DNA from: Candidatus Cryosericum septentrionale
GTDB lineage: Bacteria > Caldisericota > Caldisericia > Cryosericales > Cryosericaceae
DNA length: 64,000 bases
NCBI RefSeq assembly: GCF_003570995.1
Contig: NZ_QXIY01000030.1
Span: forward strand, 1 to 64,000
Reading direction: 5' to 3'
The notes under the pieces are model-generated. The model did no database searches and was not told the DNA's origin. It saw only the letters and a program-made list of their open reading frames with translations. Position numbers and translations under genes: made by a program. Of this stretch, positions 52,127 through 60,631 are shown one piece after another; position 1 is the stretch's first letter, and every line of letters begins with the position of its first letter.

Positions 52127-52717
52127 TTACCATATAAGGGGGGTATTGGGCTCAGTTCCTTTGCGAAGTCTTTTAATATTGTCCCTCAAAGCAAACACCA
52201 AGAAGGATGCCCCCAACAAAGCGAAGATGGCGTAGTATACTGGAAAAAAGATGTACATCAAAACTACCAGGACCCACGAGAATACTAAGTTAGACAAACT
52301 CGTTTTCTTGGTCACAAGAAAGGTGAGCAACAAGACAGGGAAAAAGCAGACAAAATACCGTGGCCCTATGAATGCAAGAGTCGCGCCATAGAAAGTAGAA
52401 GCGCCCTTTCCTCCTTTGAATCTAAGAAAGATCGAGAAGACCTGTCCAAGGGTGGGGAGCAATGCGACAATCACAATCTGCCAGTGACTCGACAAGAGCG
52501 TCTTGGCCAAATATGCTGGCAAAAAGCCCTTTGAGAAATCGAGGAGTGCCGAAACAACCCCCCATTTCCAGCCAAGCGCCCTTGAGACATTTGTCGATGA
52601 GGCAGATTTTGAGCCAATCGTCCTTATGTCCACTCCCTTCAATTTGCCTACCAGAAAACCAAAAGGAATAGAGCCCAAAAGATAGGCGGCAATCGAAAGC
52701 ACAATGAACACGGTCAT
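52127..52717 (-). CDS. plsY: Second PlsY-like acyltransferase
   Basis: A 196-residue membrane protein with PlsY motifs: YLLGSIPFGFLVGKLKGVDIRTIGSKSASSTNVSRALG, LLDFSKGFLPAYLAK and FKGGKGASTFYG. The G-N-x-G-A-T-N loop is changed to GSKSASSTN. The start at 52717 overlaps the upstream stop (ATGA). Base composition is clearly more AT-rich than the window average, together with the upstream gene, which suggests transfer of the pair. Confidence 0.88.
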   Translation of the reverse strand: MTVFIVLSIAAYLLGSIPFGFLVGKLKGVDIRTIGSKSASSTNVSRALGWKWGVVSALLDFSKGFLPAYLAKTLLSSHWQIVIVALLPTLGQVFSIFLRFKGGKGASTFYGATLAFIGPRYFVCFFPVLLLTFLVTKKTSLSNLVFSWVLVVLMYIFFPVYYAIFALLGASFLVFALRDNIKRLRKGTEPNTPLIW

Positions 52718-53706
52718 CCCCTTGCCTTCATCGTTTGGCAAATCTTCCTATTCACCGGAGTATCAACGTTGAATCGCTCCCCAATTCTTACGACTGCACC
52801 GTTATAGTAATCAATTTCGTCAATGTTGCCTTTTTCCTTCCCTCCTCTCCCTTTCGCAATTGCTTTGGCAATCCGCTTTCTGAAAAGGCTCAGAAGGGGT
52901 AAAGGAAGAGAGCTAAGCAAAGAAGCATACAGACGTATTGGATACTGGTGCAAATTCAAAAATCTTCCTCCACTTTCTTTGACTGTTCTTGCATACTCTC
53001 TCAACGATTCAATTTCTTCCTCGAAAACCTTCTTGTCTGCAAAACCCTCTTCAATGGTCAGCCCGTACGAAGAGGAAGACATTCCCAACAGATTCGTAAA
53101 GAGCTTCGAAAACTCCATGTTCTTGACATTTTCGGATGCAATTTCCTCGGCTTCAAGTTCGGCCTCGAGGAAAAGTCCTCTTAGGTCCTGTATCTCATCA
53201 GGCCCAAACGCCACTCCGAAAGCCAATCTTATTGGTTCAAAATACGAAATCACCGTATTCTCAGCGGTTTTTTCCATGGAAACGGGGTTAAACAGGCTAA
53301 CCCTTATTATTCTGATCCTTTGGGCGTTGGAACCGAACATTCTCCCAAGTTCGGTTCTTGCCTCTTCCGCTGCAAAAACACCATTTTGAGACAAGATCAA
53401 GTCAGGAGGGTTTTCTTGTTGTACTCTTTGGTAGTAGTACCTCACTGATGGAGCAACGGGATTTTTCGTTGTCAGAAGAATAAAATCCGGGGCAGTTTCC
53501 TTGGTGAATGCATCTTCTTCAATGACATCACATTCAAATCTTGTCGGCTTGCTCCCTTGCCTTGCAACAAGGACTTTGCCGTCCTTAATATTGTCCATTT
53601 GCACATGCCTTGCAACTCCCAGTATTTGAGCAGAGTTCCGCATCTCATAGGCAAACAGCGTCCCCGTCCTGCCACCAACTCCAACAACAGCAATCTTCTT
53701 TGTCAT
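52714..53706 (-). CDS. Ketopantoate-reductase-like (PanE/ApbA) oxidoreductase
   Basis: A 330-residue NAD(P)-dependent reductase. Rossmann start KIAVVGVGGRTGTLFAYEM, and the C-terminal PanE-type stretch KGNIDEIDYYNGAVVRIGERFNVDTPVNRKICQTM. Middle: FILLTTKNPVAPSVRYYY and LSQNGVFAAEEA. The reaction may be ketopantoate reduction or a related 2-keto acid reduction. There is no SD; a -10-like TACAAT lies 6 bases before the ATG, so a leaderless start is possible. Coupled to plsY2; both AT-rich. Confidence 0.8.
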   Translation of the reverse strand: MTKKIAVVGVGGRTGTLFAYEMRNSAQILGVARHVQMDNIKDGKVLVARQGSKPTRFECDVIEEDAFTKETAPDFILLTTKNPVAPSVRYYYQRVQQENPPDLILSQNGVFAAEEARTELGRMFGSNAQRIRIIRVSLFNPVSMEKTAENTVISYFEPIRLAFGVAFGPDEIQDLRGLFLEAELEAEEIASENVKNMEFSKLFTNLLGMSSSSYGLTIEEGFADKKVFEEEIESLREYARTVKESGGRFLNLHQYPIRLYASLLSSLPLPLLSLFRKRIAKAIAKGRGGKEKGNIDEIDYYNGAVVRIGERFNVDTPVNRKICQTMKARG

Positions 53707-53827
53707 GTCACTATTGTATCAATGGGGGAGCGTTTTCAGTGGTCATTGCAGCAGCTACTTCGGAACATTGCCCCCTGGGAAGAAGGGTACGGATACTCCC
53801 TCCTTGATGCTGCGACATGTCCGTACA

Positions 53828-54871
53828 TTACGCTTCAATTCTTGATCGTGCGCCGTTGCTCCGGTCGACGATAGAGGGAATTGCTCGGGCAGGTCCGGGG
53901 CTTGCCTTCGGGGCTTCTCGACCACTGTGACGCTTGTAATAGGGTGACATGGCAAGCAGTTTCCGACGGATGAATGGCCGTGCGATAGGCACGAACAGCT
54001 TCTTCCATCCCAAGGTCTTCCGCTGCAGCGCCAGCGTCTCGTCAAAGCTGTGGTGCTGGTAGTGCAGCAGCTGCTCGCTCTCCTCGGTGTCCATGAAATC
54101 ACAATGGAACGGTGTCTGCGAGAACGCCGACTCAGGCAGCATCCCGATGCCCAGCGCGTCGAACGAGCGCTGCATGAACTGCCGTCCGGTCACCTGGCAG
54201 GACGGGCCGCCCGCGACCATCAGCGTCTTTCCTTCCAGTCCAGACAGCATCGCTGCCGCAGCAACCGCCGTGCCAGCGTCCATGGGCGCAAGGTACTCCA
54301 TGCGGTCGTCCATCCGGACCTCAAACATGAGAGGGTCCAACTCACCGAATTCGATGGGAGGAACGGCACCGAACCGGAGGATGACCCAGGGCAGGCCCGA
54401 CGCATGCAGCATGTGCTCGCAAGTCAGCTTGTGGTAAGCGTAGTCCTCGTATGGGTGCAGCTGCTCGTCAGCCTTCCGCGGAGGTGCGAGGTGTTGTGTA
54501 CGACCGTACAGAGCGATGGAGGAGCTGAAGACAATGCGCGGCCTGCGCCCCGAGGCGAGCGCGGCCTGCAGGAGATTCCACGTGCCGCCGACGTTGATAG
54601 TCTCAGCCCACGCGGGACGCTGCTCGCTCTTCGGCGGGATGATAAAGGCCAGGTGGACGATGGCATCGACACCCTGGACGGCCCGTGCCACGATCTCCGT
54701 GTTTCGGATGTCACCCCATGTGATTTCGATCTTGCCGGCATAGGGCCGGGCTTTCCACTTCGACATACGCGACGGGACATCCAGACATCGGACGGTCGCT
54801 CCACGGCGCAGCACCTCATCGACGGCGTACGTTCCGACGTTCCCAAATGCACCCGTTACCAGGACCTTCAT
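53828..54871 (-). CDS. NAD-dependent epimerase/dehydratase family protein
   Basis: A 347-residue extended short-chain dehydrogenase. The N-terminal MKVLVTGAFGNVGTYAVDEVL has the GxxGxxG dinucleotide loop; VHLAFIIPP, IVFSSSIALYG and YHKLTCEHML (YxxxK) give the catalytic Ser-Tyr-Lys set; GLPWVILRFGAV follows. The C-terminal tail (RKLLAMSPYYKRHSGREAP) is basic. The start overlaps the tetR stop (ATGA), so it is translated with and probably regulated by that repressor. Substrate unknown. Confidence 0.85.
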   Translation of the reverse strand: MKVLVTGAFGNVGTYAVDEVLRRGATVRCLDVPSRMSKWKARPYAGKIEITWGDIRNTEIVARAVQGVDAIVHLAFIIPPKSEQRPAWAETINVGGTWNLLQAALASGRRPRIVFSSSIALYGRTQHLAPPRKADEQLHPYEDYAYHKLTCEHMLHASGLPWVILRFGAVPPIEFGELDPLMFEVRMDDRMEYLAPMDAGTAVAAAAMLSGLEGKTLMVAGGPSCQVTGRQFMQRSFDALGIGMLPESAFSQTPFHCDFMDTEESEQLLHYQHHSFDETLALQRKTLGWKKLFVPIARPFIRRKLLAMSPYYKRHSGREAPKASPGPARAIPSIVDRSNGARSRIEA

Positions 54872-55470
54872 GGTTTCCTCCCACCCATGGACTCCATGAG
54901 CATGGCCAGTACGCGCTGCATGAGTGCCCCCCAATCCTGGCCTTCGGGGTCCAGGATGCCCTGGAGCAGCAGCCCCAGCACGACGCTGAGCATGAGGGTC
55001 GCTGCCAGGTTCGAATCATTCACCTTCAGACTCCCTTCGGACACGCCGCGGTCCAGCACCTGCTGGAAGAACCCCTGGTATCTGCGAATCATGTCGACAG
55101 TGCTGTGTGCCACTTCGGGATCTGCCTTGGACTTGGCCCAGAATTCGAGCAGGATGTTCCACTTGGCGCCAGCGACGTGATAAATCCCGTTCACTCCTGC
55201 CGCCATTGCCGCAACCTGCTGAGGCACAGATTCACCGCCGGTTTGCGCTGCAGCGAACTGCCCATCGAGCTCTGCCAGCCAAGCATTCAGCAGTGCCACA
55301 AACGCCGACCCCTTGCTGGGAAAATGATGATAGAATGCTCCCTTGCTGACACCGGCGGCGCGACAGATGCTGTCGACGCTCGTCACATCATAGCCGTGTT
55401 CAGCAAAACTCTGCTCAGCGGCCGCAAGGATACGGCTTTGTGTCCCCTGCGAACGTTCTTCCTGTTTCAC
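54868..55470 (-). CDS. TetR-family transcriptional regulator
   Basis: A 200-residue TetR regulator. DNA-binding part RILAAAEQSFAEHGYDVTSVDSICRAAGVSKGAFYHHFPSKGSAF is textbook. The ligand domain ends MLMESMGGRKP. GTG 55470 is chosen as start (Val-Lys-Gln-Glu-Glu-Arg), with a purine-rich stretch upstream; GTG 55500 would add ten residues. It is coupled by ATGA to the epimerase gene, a likely target. Confidence 0.88.
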   Translation of the reverse strand: MKQEERSQGTQSRILAAAEQSFAEHGYDVTSVDSICRAAGVSKGAFYHHFPSKGSAFVALLNAWLAELDGQFAAAQTGGESVPQQVAAMAAGVNGIYHVAGAKWNILLEFWAKSKADPEVAHSTVDMIRRYQGFFQQVLDRGVSEGSLKVNDSNLAATLMLSVVLGLLLQGILDPEGQDWGALMQRVLAMLMESMGGRKP

Positions 55471-55603
55471 GGTAACCCCCAATCCTTCGGCCTCAGCCAC
55501 ACAAACCGACCGGTTGGTCTTATTGTCGCCTGATGAAGGCGGCGGTCAAGCCCGATGATGGAGACGCTGTTCGCAGATGCGGTCGGTTTCTGTAAAGGAA
55601 TCC

Positions 55604-55988
55604 TCAGTGCGGGCGCAGGAAGAGGTACCAGCTGGCGACAGCCACTGCCTGCAGGGCGACAATAAGCCCGAAACGCTCGAGAAAGGTTTCCCTGCTCGTC
55701 TTGTGGTGAAAGACCCGCATGCCGAGGAGCGCTCCAACGGTACCGCCGGCAAACGCCAGTGTCAGCAGGACCTTCCCCCAGTACACGGGTTGCTCCGGTC
55801 CCTGCAATCAGCTTGTCATAGCCATAGGTAAGAAACGTGATGCCCATGACGGCCAGCACCCACGACTGCACCCAGTCGAGTGCCGGCAGGTAGCCATGCA
55901 GCAGAAACATGCCCATGACGGCCAGCCCCAGCGTGAGAACCAACGCTCCGATCACGGTACGACGACGGGCACGGACGACGACAGTCAC
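55604..55988 (-). pseudogene. DUF1294 membrane protein with frameshift
   Basis: The N-terminal half (GTG 55988; two helices, ...WVLAVMGITFLTYGYDKLIAG) and the C-terminal half (GPEQPVYWGKVLLTLAFAGG, ALLGMRVFHHKTSRETFLERF, GLIVALQAVAVASWYLFL) are in different frames. GYDK...GG..GALLG.R.FHHKT is the DUF1294 signature, so the two belong to one protein, split by a one-base indel near the GCAGGGACCGG stretch at about 55800-55810. Confidence 0.7.
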
Positions 55989-56141
55989 TGCCCTCCGTGC
56001 TCCCCACCGCCCAGCGTCTACCGAACCCTAGCTGCCAGAGCCTGCACGGTAAACGAATTGTCGATCAGACTGACTATGATCATCCTTGCGCTCCTCTGCT
56101 CACACTGACTCGACGTGCAGGCGCTCCAGACCATGATACGA

Positions 56142-56174
56142 AGCTCCCCGTCACGTGCAACGTGACGGGGAGCT
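56142..56174 (-). terminator. Hairpin downstream of the pirin gene
   Basis: Perfect 15-bp stem AGCTCCCCGTCACGT / ACGTGACGGGGAGCT with a 3-base loop, 55 bases past the pirin stop codon. Confidence 0.65.
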
Positions 56175-56228
56175 CGCCGGCGTCTTCAGAACAGGGAGGT
56201 GACGCCGTCGGCAGAGACGGAATGGCAA

Positions 56229-56930
56229 TTAGACAGAAACGTCTACGAGGACGAAGCTCCCGCCCGTTGCCGAAGCAAGGGAAAGCGCCTTGGTTTCCCA
56301 GGTCACTCGTCCCTGGTCTCCTTGCTCCAATAGGGTCCCGTTGAGTGAAATGGATCCGGATGTCACATACAGCAGGACACACCGGTCGCCCGTGATGGGG
56401 TACTCAAGCACAAAGGCTGGAGAAAACGTCGACAGCGAGACGGAGGCATCGGCATGCAGCGTCACCGCACCGGGCTGTCCCTTGCCAGAGGCCACCGTCA
56501 GCAACCGCTCCTGCCGCGACATCTGTGTGAAGTCCTTCTCTTCGTGCGATGGTATCAGCCCGGGCTTGTCCGGGAAGATCCAGATCTGATAGTATCAGGC
56601 CGGATCGCTCTCCTGGTTCTTCTCCATGTGCCGCGTCCCCGTACCGGCAGAGATGCGGTGTACCTCGCCTGCATGGACAGTCGTGCGCTCCCCGGCATCA
56701 TCGGTGATGGTCAGTTGCCCCACCAGCATGATCGTGACTATCTCCAGCTCCTCGTGGAGATGCATCCCGAAGCCTTCCCTCGACTGGATCAAGTCGTCGT
56801 TGAAGGCGCGCAACTTGCCCAGGCGCACGTTGTCTGGCACATACCACTCGCCGTATGAGAAGAGCCAATAGGCCTGCATCCATGACAGGTCGACAAAATG
56901 GCGTTCCTGTGCCGGTATGCGGGTGACCAC
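56229..56930 (-). pseudogene. Pirin-family protein with in-frame UGA
   Basis: From GTG 56930 (AGGGGGT upstream) the frame encodes the pirin cupin core (GFGMHLHEELEIVTIMLVGQLTITDD, HRISAGTGTRHMEKNQ) and meets TGA at 56595-56597; in the same frame it continues YYQIWIFPDKPGLIPSHEEK to a normal pirin C-terminus at 56229. The stop replaces a residue just before the conserved QIW-P motif, where Arg would fit (CGA to TGA). Iron-binding cupin residues are retained. Other genes here end in TGA, so general recoding is excluded; read as a nonsense mutation, with readthrough an outside possibility. Confidence 0.75.
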
Positions 56931-57031
56931 GTCAGACCCCCTTATGACAACCGTACAAAACCTGCAGCGTACCCGATCCAGACCAGCCAGGATCTCTCCC
57001 TCAAGGCCGTGACAGAGCAGACCATTTCGCT

Positions 57032-57089
57032 ATGATTCTTAATGATGCAATGACTCACACGTTCACGATGATTCCTATATGATGCAATA
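57032..57089 (-). repeat. Direct repeat pair upstream of pirin
   Basis: ATGATTCTTAATGATGCAAT (57032-57051) and ATGATTCCTATATGATGCAA (57068-57087) are near-identical repeats with starts 36 bp apart, about 100 bp upstream of the pirin start. A tandem regulator site is likely. Confidence 0.5.
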
Positions 57090-57129
57090 CGCAAGTGCCA
57101 GGATGCGCACCACTCTGGGGTGGATTGCT

Positions 57130-57825
57130 TCAGGTCGTTCGGGGAGCCTTCTTCTTTCTCCTGCCGGCGACCTTGTAGCGCAGCCACACCAGGCCCTCAC
57201 CCATTGTCTCGGCGCTGACAAGTGCGAGAGGAATGACGCCGTCGGGAGACGCCAGGTCTGGCGCGCGGAACATGGAGCGCTGCGACGTCCCACCCACCAG
57301 CGCGGGATGCACGAGGATGCTGACCTCATCGACGAGCCCCGCGCGGAGGAGCACGCCGTTCAGGATACCGCCCGAGTCGACGCGCACAGTTTGGATGCCG
57401 TAGCGTTCGTTCAACTCTTCCAGTGCGGCTCTCATGTCGACCTTCTCGGGTCCAGCAACGATGAAATCGACCCCCACCTCGGCCAGGTACTGCAGATATT
57501 CGTCCGGCGTGCTGTCTGAGCAGATCGCCACGCCCCCTCGCCAGTAGGGCATCGCCAGCCACGTCTTCCAGCAGCGGACGCGCCCCCGACCGTCCACGAT
57601 CGCCAGTAATGGACGTGTGTCGGTCGGGAGGGCGACCTGTGGTTCCCAGGGACCCTTGTCCCGTGCCGCCGATTCGGGAGCCGCCAGCACCGTTCCCGAA
57701 CCGACCAGTGCGCAGTCCTCATGCCATCTCCCAGCGAGGTCGTACAAAACCCCGACGTCGGCTTCAAACCAGTCGATACGTCCGTCCGCGCTCACTGCAT
57801 TGTGTATGATCACCCGAGGCAACAT
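57130..57825 (-). CDS. RibD C-terminal-type (dihydrofolate-reductase-like) reductase
   Basis: A 231-residue NADPH-dependent reductase of the RibD_C/DHFR-like superfamily. Marks: RVIIHNAVSADGRIDWF at the start, CALVGSGTVLAAP, VDGRGRV, and VRVDSGGILNGVLLRAGLVDEVSILVHPALVGG, which is the classic RibD_C pattern. The deaminase half of RibD is absent, so it may act on another pyrimidine or folate-like substrate. AAGGGG is 8 bases before ATG 57825; the frame upstream is not needed. Confidence 0.85.
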   Translation of the reverse strand: MLPRVIIHNAVSADGRIDWFEADVGVLYDLAGRWHEDCALVGSGTVLAAPESAARDKGPWEPQVALPTDTRPLLAIVDGRGRVRCWKTWLAMPYWRGGVAICSDSTPDEYLQYLAEVGVDFIVAGPEKVDMRAALEELNERYGIQTVRVDSGGILNGVLLRAGLVDEVSILVHPALVGGTSQRSMFRAPDLASPDGVIPLALVSAETMGEGLVWLRYKVAGRRKKKAPRTT

Positions 57826-57948
57826 ATGGCACCCCTTGTCTGCTGACTGCATCATACTGCAGGAGTGGAAGCGGTCAACGTGGCGACGCGTGCGAATGCA
57901 TTGACACCCATGAACGTCGATTTTCCCAGTCTAAAGGCACTGGTGCCT

Positions 57949-57985
57949 ATGCAACACATGGATTCCCGCCTGCGCGGGAATGACA
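57949..57985 (+). repeat. Dispersed palindromic repeat, family A, copy 3
   Basis: TATGCAACACATGGATTCCC then GCC-TGC-GCGGGAATGACA; shares arms and flanks with copies 1 and 2. It lies in the gap between the RibD-like gene and pxpB, without touching a gene. Confidence 0.65.
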
Positions 57986-58091
57986 GGCCAGAAGATCAGC
58001 CGATGCGCTGCGTCGTCCCGCGGGAACCTCGTCCTCACGGTCCCGACGAGCCCGGGAGCGTACTCTGAGCAAACAGAGCTATCATGATACT

Positions 58092-58808
58092 ATGGAATCG
58101 CAGGAATGGGCCGTATCTGTAGTGCAGGACGGCGACAGCTGCTGGCTGGTCGTGGTCGGAGGTGACGTCTCGCCCTCGAACAGTCCGCGCGTCCACGCGC
58201 TGCAACGCGCCGTCGAGACGCTGAGTCCTGCCTGGCTTGTGGAAACGGTGCCAGGGTACTGTTCGCTGGGGCTAGTCGTCCAGCCATTGCAGGTCTCACT
58301 GGAAGAGGTCGAAGAGCTTGTATCCACAGCCGCAAGAAACGTCACGGCTGCCCCGCTGGTCCAGCCCAGGACCGTCACGATCCCAGTCTGTTATGGCGGC
58401 GCATACGGTCCGGACATGGAGGCCGTCTGCCAGCAATCTGGACTGAGCGAACAGGGGGTCGTGCAGCGACACACCGCAGCGATCTACCAGTGCTCCATGC
58501 TCGGGTTCCTGCCCGGCTTCCCATACCTCATGGGCCTCGACCCGCAACTGGCGACGCCGCGAGCCGTCGTTCCGGCAGGGAGCGTGGGGATAGCGGGCGC
58601 GCAGACGGGCGTCTACCCGGTGTCCAGCCCGGGAGGCTGGAACATCATCGGCCGCACGCCTCTCACCTTGTTTGACCTGTCGCGCGAGCAGCCCTCGCTG
58701 GTGCAGGCAGGAGACCTCGTCCGCTTCTCTCCCATCAGCCTTCAGGAATTTGAAGAGCAGCAGTCACATAAAATGTTATCCACAGGTATGCGATGTTACG
58801 GAGTATGA
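58092..58808 (+). CDS. pxpB: 5-oxoprolinase subunit B
   Basis: A 238-residue subunit of the bacterial ATP-dependent 5-oxoprolinase, which opens 5-oxoproline to glutamate. Family marks: TVTIPVCYGGAYGPDMEAVCQ, MLGFLPGFPYLMGLDPQLATPR, VPAGSVGIAGAQTGVYPVSSPGGWNIIGRTPL and FDL...PSLVQAGDLVRFSPIS. No SD is present upstream; a TATCAT box 6 bases before the ATG may give a leaderless mRNA. First gene of pxpBCA; the C-terminal 15 residues are unlike the family. Confidence 0.92.
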   Translation: MESQEWAVSVVQDGDSCWLVVVGGDVSPSNSPRVHALQRAVETLSPAWLVETVPGYCSLGLVVQPLQVSLEEVEELVSTAARNVTAAPLVQPRTVTIPVCYGGAYGPDMEAVCQQSGLSEQGVVQRHTAAIYQCSMLGFLPGFPYLMGLDPQLATPRAVVPAGSVGIAGAQTGVYPVSSPGGWNIIGRTPLTLFDLSREQPSLVQAGDLVRFSPISLQEFEEQQSHKMLSTGMRCYGV

Positions 58809-58839
58809 GGTTGGTGGGTGCGACGTACTCGAGCCCGGC

Positions 58840-59871
58840 ATGTTGACGACAGTACAGGACGACGGGCACTGGGGACTGCAGAACACGGGGATCCCCGTTT
58901 CAGTGGCCATGGACCAGCAGGCGCTGGCGCTCGGGAACCTTCTGGTTGGAAACGAGGAAGGGGTGGCGGCTCTGGAAATCACCTTATTCGGTCCACGCCT
59001 AGCATTCACGATAGACGCACTGATGGCCGTGACGGGCGTGGACATGGGCCTGCAGGTGGATGGACACGATATCCTGGCATGGACCGCGATCCTGGTACGA
59101 ACCGGCAGCGTCCCCTCCATGACCGGTTTCACTGGAGCCGGTTGCCGTGCCTGGCTATGTGTCGCTGGTGGTATCGACGTTCCAGACGTACTAGGCAGCC
59201 GTTCGACGCTACTGCGCGTTGCACTAGGAGGATTCAAAGGACGAGCCCTTCGTACGGGAGACAGTCTGCATCTGCGCCCTCTGACACAACAGGTAAGGCG
59301 TCTCGATGGGTTCTCCTGCCCTGTCGGGTTGCGACCGCAGTATACCGTGGACGCTCCGGTCCTGCCGGGTCCACAGGCAGAGTCGCTGACACCCGGCACA
59401 CGACAGGCATTCCTCGACGCGACGTGGACTGTGAGTGATGCCAGCGACCGCATGGGCTGCCGGCTGGAGGGGCCACAGCTTGCGCTCGGTCACGGTGCCG
59501 ATGTCATCTCGGAGGTCATCCCTGAGGGAGCTGTGGAAGTGACGGGCTCGGGGTTGCCCATCGTCATGCTGGCGGACCGCCAGACGACAGGAGGATATGT
59601 CAAGCCGTTCGTCGTCGCCTCGGCAGCACTCGGGTGGCTGGCCCAGCGTCGACCGGGTGACAGCGTCCGCTTTCGCATGTGCTCCCGCGATGACGCACGG
59701 GAGATGCTTGAGAAGCAATCTTCTGCAAGGAAAGAATTGACCCGCCTGCAGGCCATCTGGCGCCAGCGCCACGCAGGTGGTACACTGCATCTAACCGTGA
59801 ACGGCGTACGGCACGTGGTTGAATGGCAGGACGTGACTTCTTTGGAGGCGGACCATGAGCATGGCAGCTGA
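58840..59871 (+). CDS. pxpC: 5-oxoprolinase subunit C
   Basis: A 344-residue (from the first in-frame ATG) PxpC protein: MLTTVQDDGHWGLQNTGIPVSVAMDQQALALGN, GADVISEVIPEGAVEVTGSGLPIVMLADRQTTGGY. Family homology begins upstream with CDVLEPG, for which no start codon exists in this frame. An ATG overlapping the pxpB stop (58805, ATGA) would give MRLVG in another frame; adding one G to the GGTGGGTG run at 58814-58820 would join it to CDVLEPG. So either a start-proximal frameshift or an assembly error is present. Pathway and partners as for pxpB. Confidence 0.85.
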   Translation: MLTTVQDDGHWGLQNTGIPVSVAMDQQALALGNLLVGNEEGVAALEITLFGPRLAFTIDALMAVTGVDMGLQVDGHDILAWTAILVRTGSVPSMTGFTGAGCRAWLCVAGGIDVPDVLGSRSTLLRVALGGFKGRALRTGDSLHLRPLTQQVRRLDGFSCPVGLRPQYTVDAPVLPGPQAESLTPGTRQAFLDATWTVSDASDRMGCRLEGPQLALGHGADVISEVIPEGAVEVTGSGLPIVMLADRQTTGGYVKPFVVASAALGWLAQRRPGDSVRFRMCSRDDAREMLEKQSSARKELTRLQAIWRQRHAGGTLHLTVNGVRHVVEWQDVTSLEADHEHGS

Positions 59872-60631
59872 TCTCAACGGCGACGTAGGCGAAAGCTTCG
59901 GGGCGTGGACACTTGGCGATGACGCACATGTCCTAGACCATGTCACCAGCGCCAATGTCGCCTGCGGCTTTCACGCAGGGGACCCACAGGTCATGCTGGC
60001 GACGGTGAGGGCGGCACGTGACCGCGACGTCGCTGTCGGAGCACACCCGGCGTATCCAGATCTGGTCGGATTCGGACGCCGCGCTATGACGTGTACCCCC
60101 GATGAAGTCTACGCCTTCTGCCTGTACCAGATTGGAGCTCTGGCAGCCCTCTGCCGTGCCGAAGGAGTCCCCCTGTGCCATGTCAAGGCACACGGAGCGT
60201 TGTACAACCAGTCGGCCAGGGATCCAGATCTCGCCCGCGCTCTTGCGCGAGCGACCCGGGATGCAGCCCCTGCTCTGATCCTGCTTGGACTGCCCCGGTC
60301 ACAGCACGAGGCTGCTGCCCGTGAAACAGGCATCCCTTTTGCCGCCGAAGCTTTTGCCGATCGCGCTTACCAGGCGGATGGTTCGCTGGTCGCTCGCGCC
60401 CATGAGGGCTCAGTCCTGCACGATCCGGAGGCTATCACCCCACGCGTCATCAGGATGGTGACCGAGGGAACCGTCGAGACAGTGCAGCGAGAAGTCGTTA
60501 CGATACTTGCCAGCTCCATCTGCGTTCACGGGGACAATCCGGCTGCGCGCCGAATCCTGGAGGCGGTCCGTCATGCTCTGGACGAGGCTGGCGTGCACAT
60601 CAACCCTCTGCGGGAAGTGCTCAGCCTCTAG
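59855..60631 (+). CDS. pxpA: 5-oxoprolinase subunit A (LamB/YcsF)
   Basis: A 258-residue PxpA subunit: ADLNGDVGESFGAWTLGDDA, TSANVACGFHAGDPQVM, VAVGAHPAYPDLVGFGRR, CHVKAHGALYNQSARD, FADRAYQADGSLVAR and SSICVHGDNPAA, all hallmarks of the YcsF family. GGAGG lies 7 bases before the ATG, which is 17 bases inside the pxpC 3' end, so the operon is pxpBCA. The 3' end overlaps the convergent ogt by 11 bp. Confidence 0.95.
   Translation: MSMAADLNGDVGESFGAWTLGDDAHVLDHVTSANVACGFHAGDPQVMLATVRAARDRDVAVGAHPAYPDLVGFGRRAMTCTPDEVYAFCLYQIGALAALCRAEGVPLCHVKAHGALYNQSARDPDLARALARATRDAAPALILLGLPRSQHEAAARETGIPFAAEAFADRAYQADGSLVARAHEGSVLHDPEAITPRVIRMVTEGTVETVQREVVTILASSICVHGDNPAARRILEAVRHALDEAGVHINPLREVLSL

Noticed and set aside
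56595-56597. UGA as Trp or Sec across the genome
   Set aside because: Many intact genes end in TGA, including tightly coupled ones with ATGA overlaps, so UGA is a normal stop; only a local event is possible in pirin.
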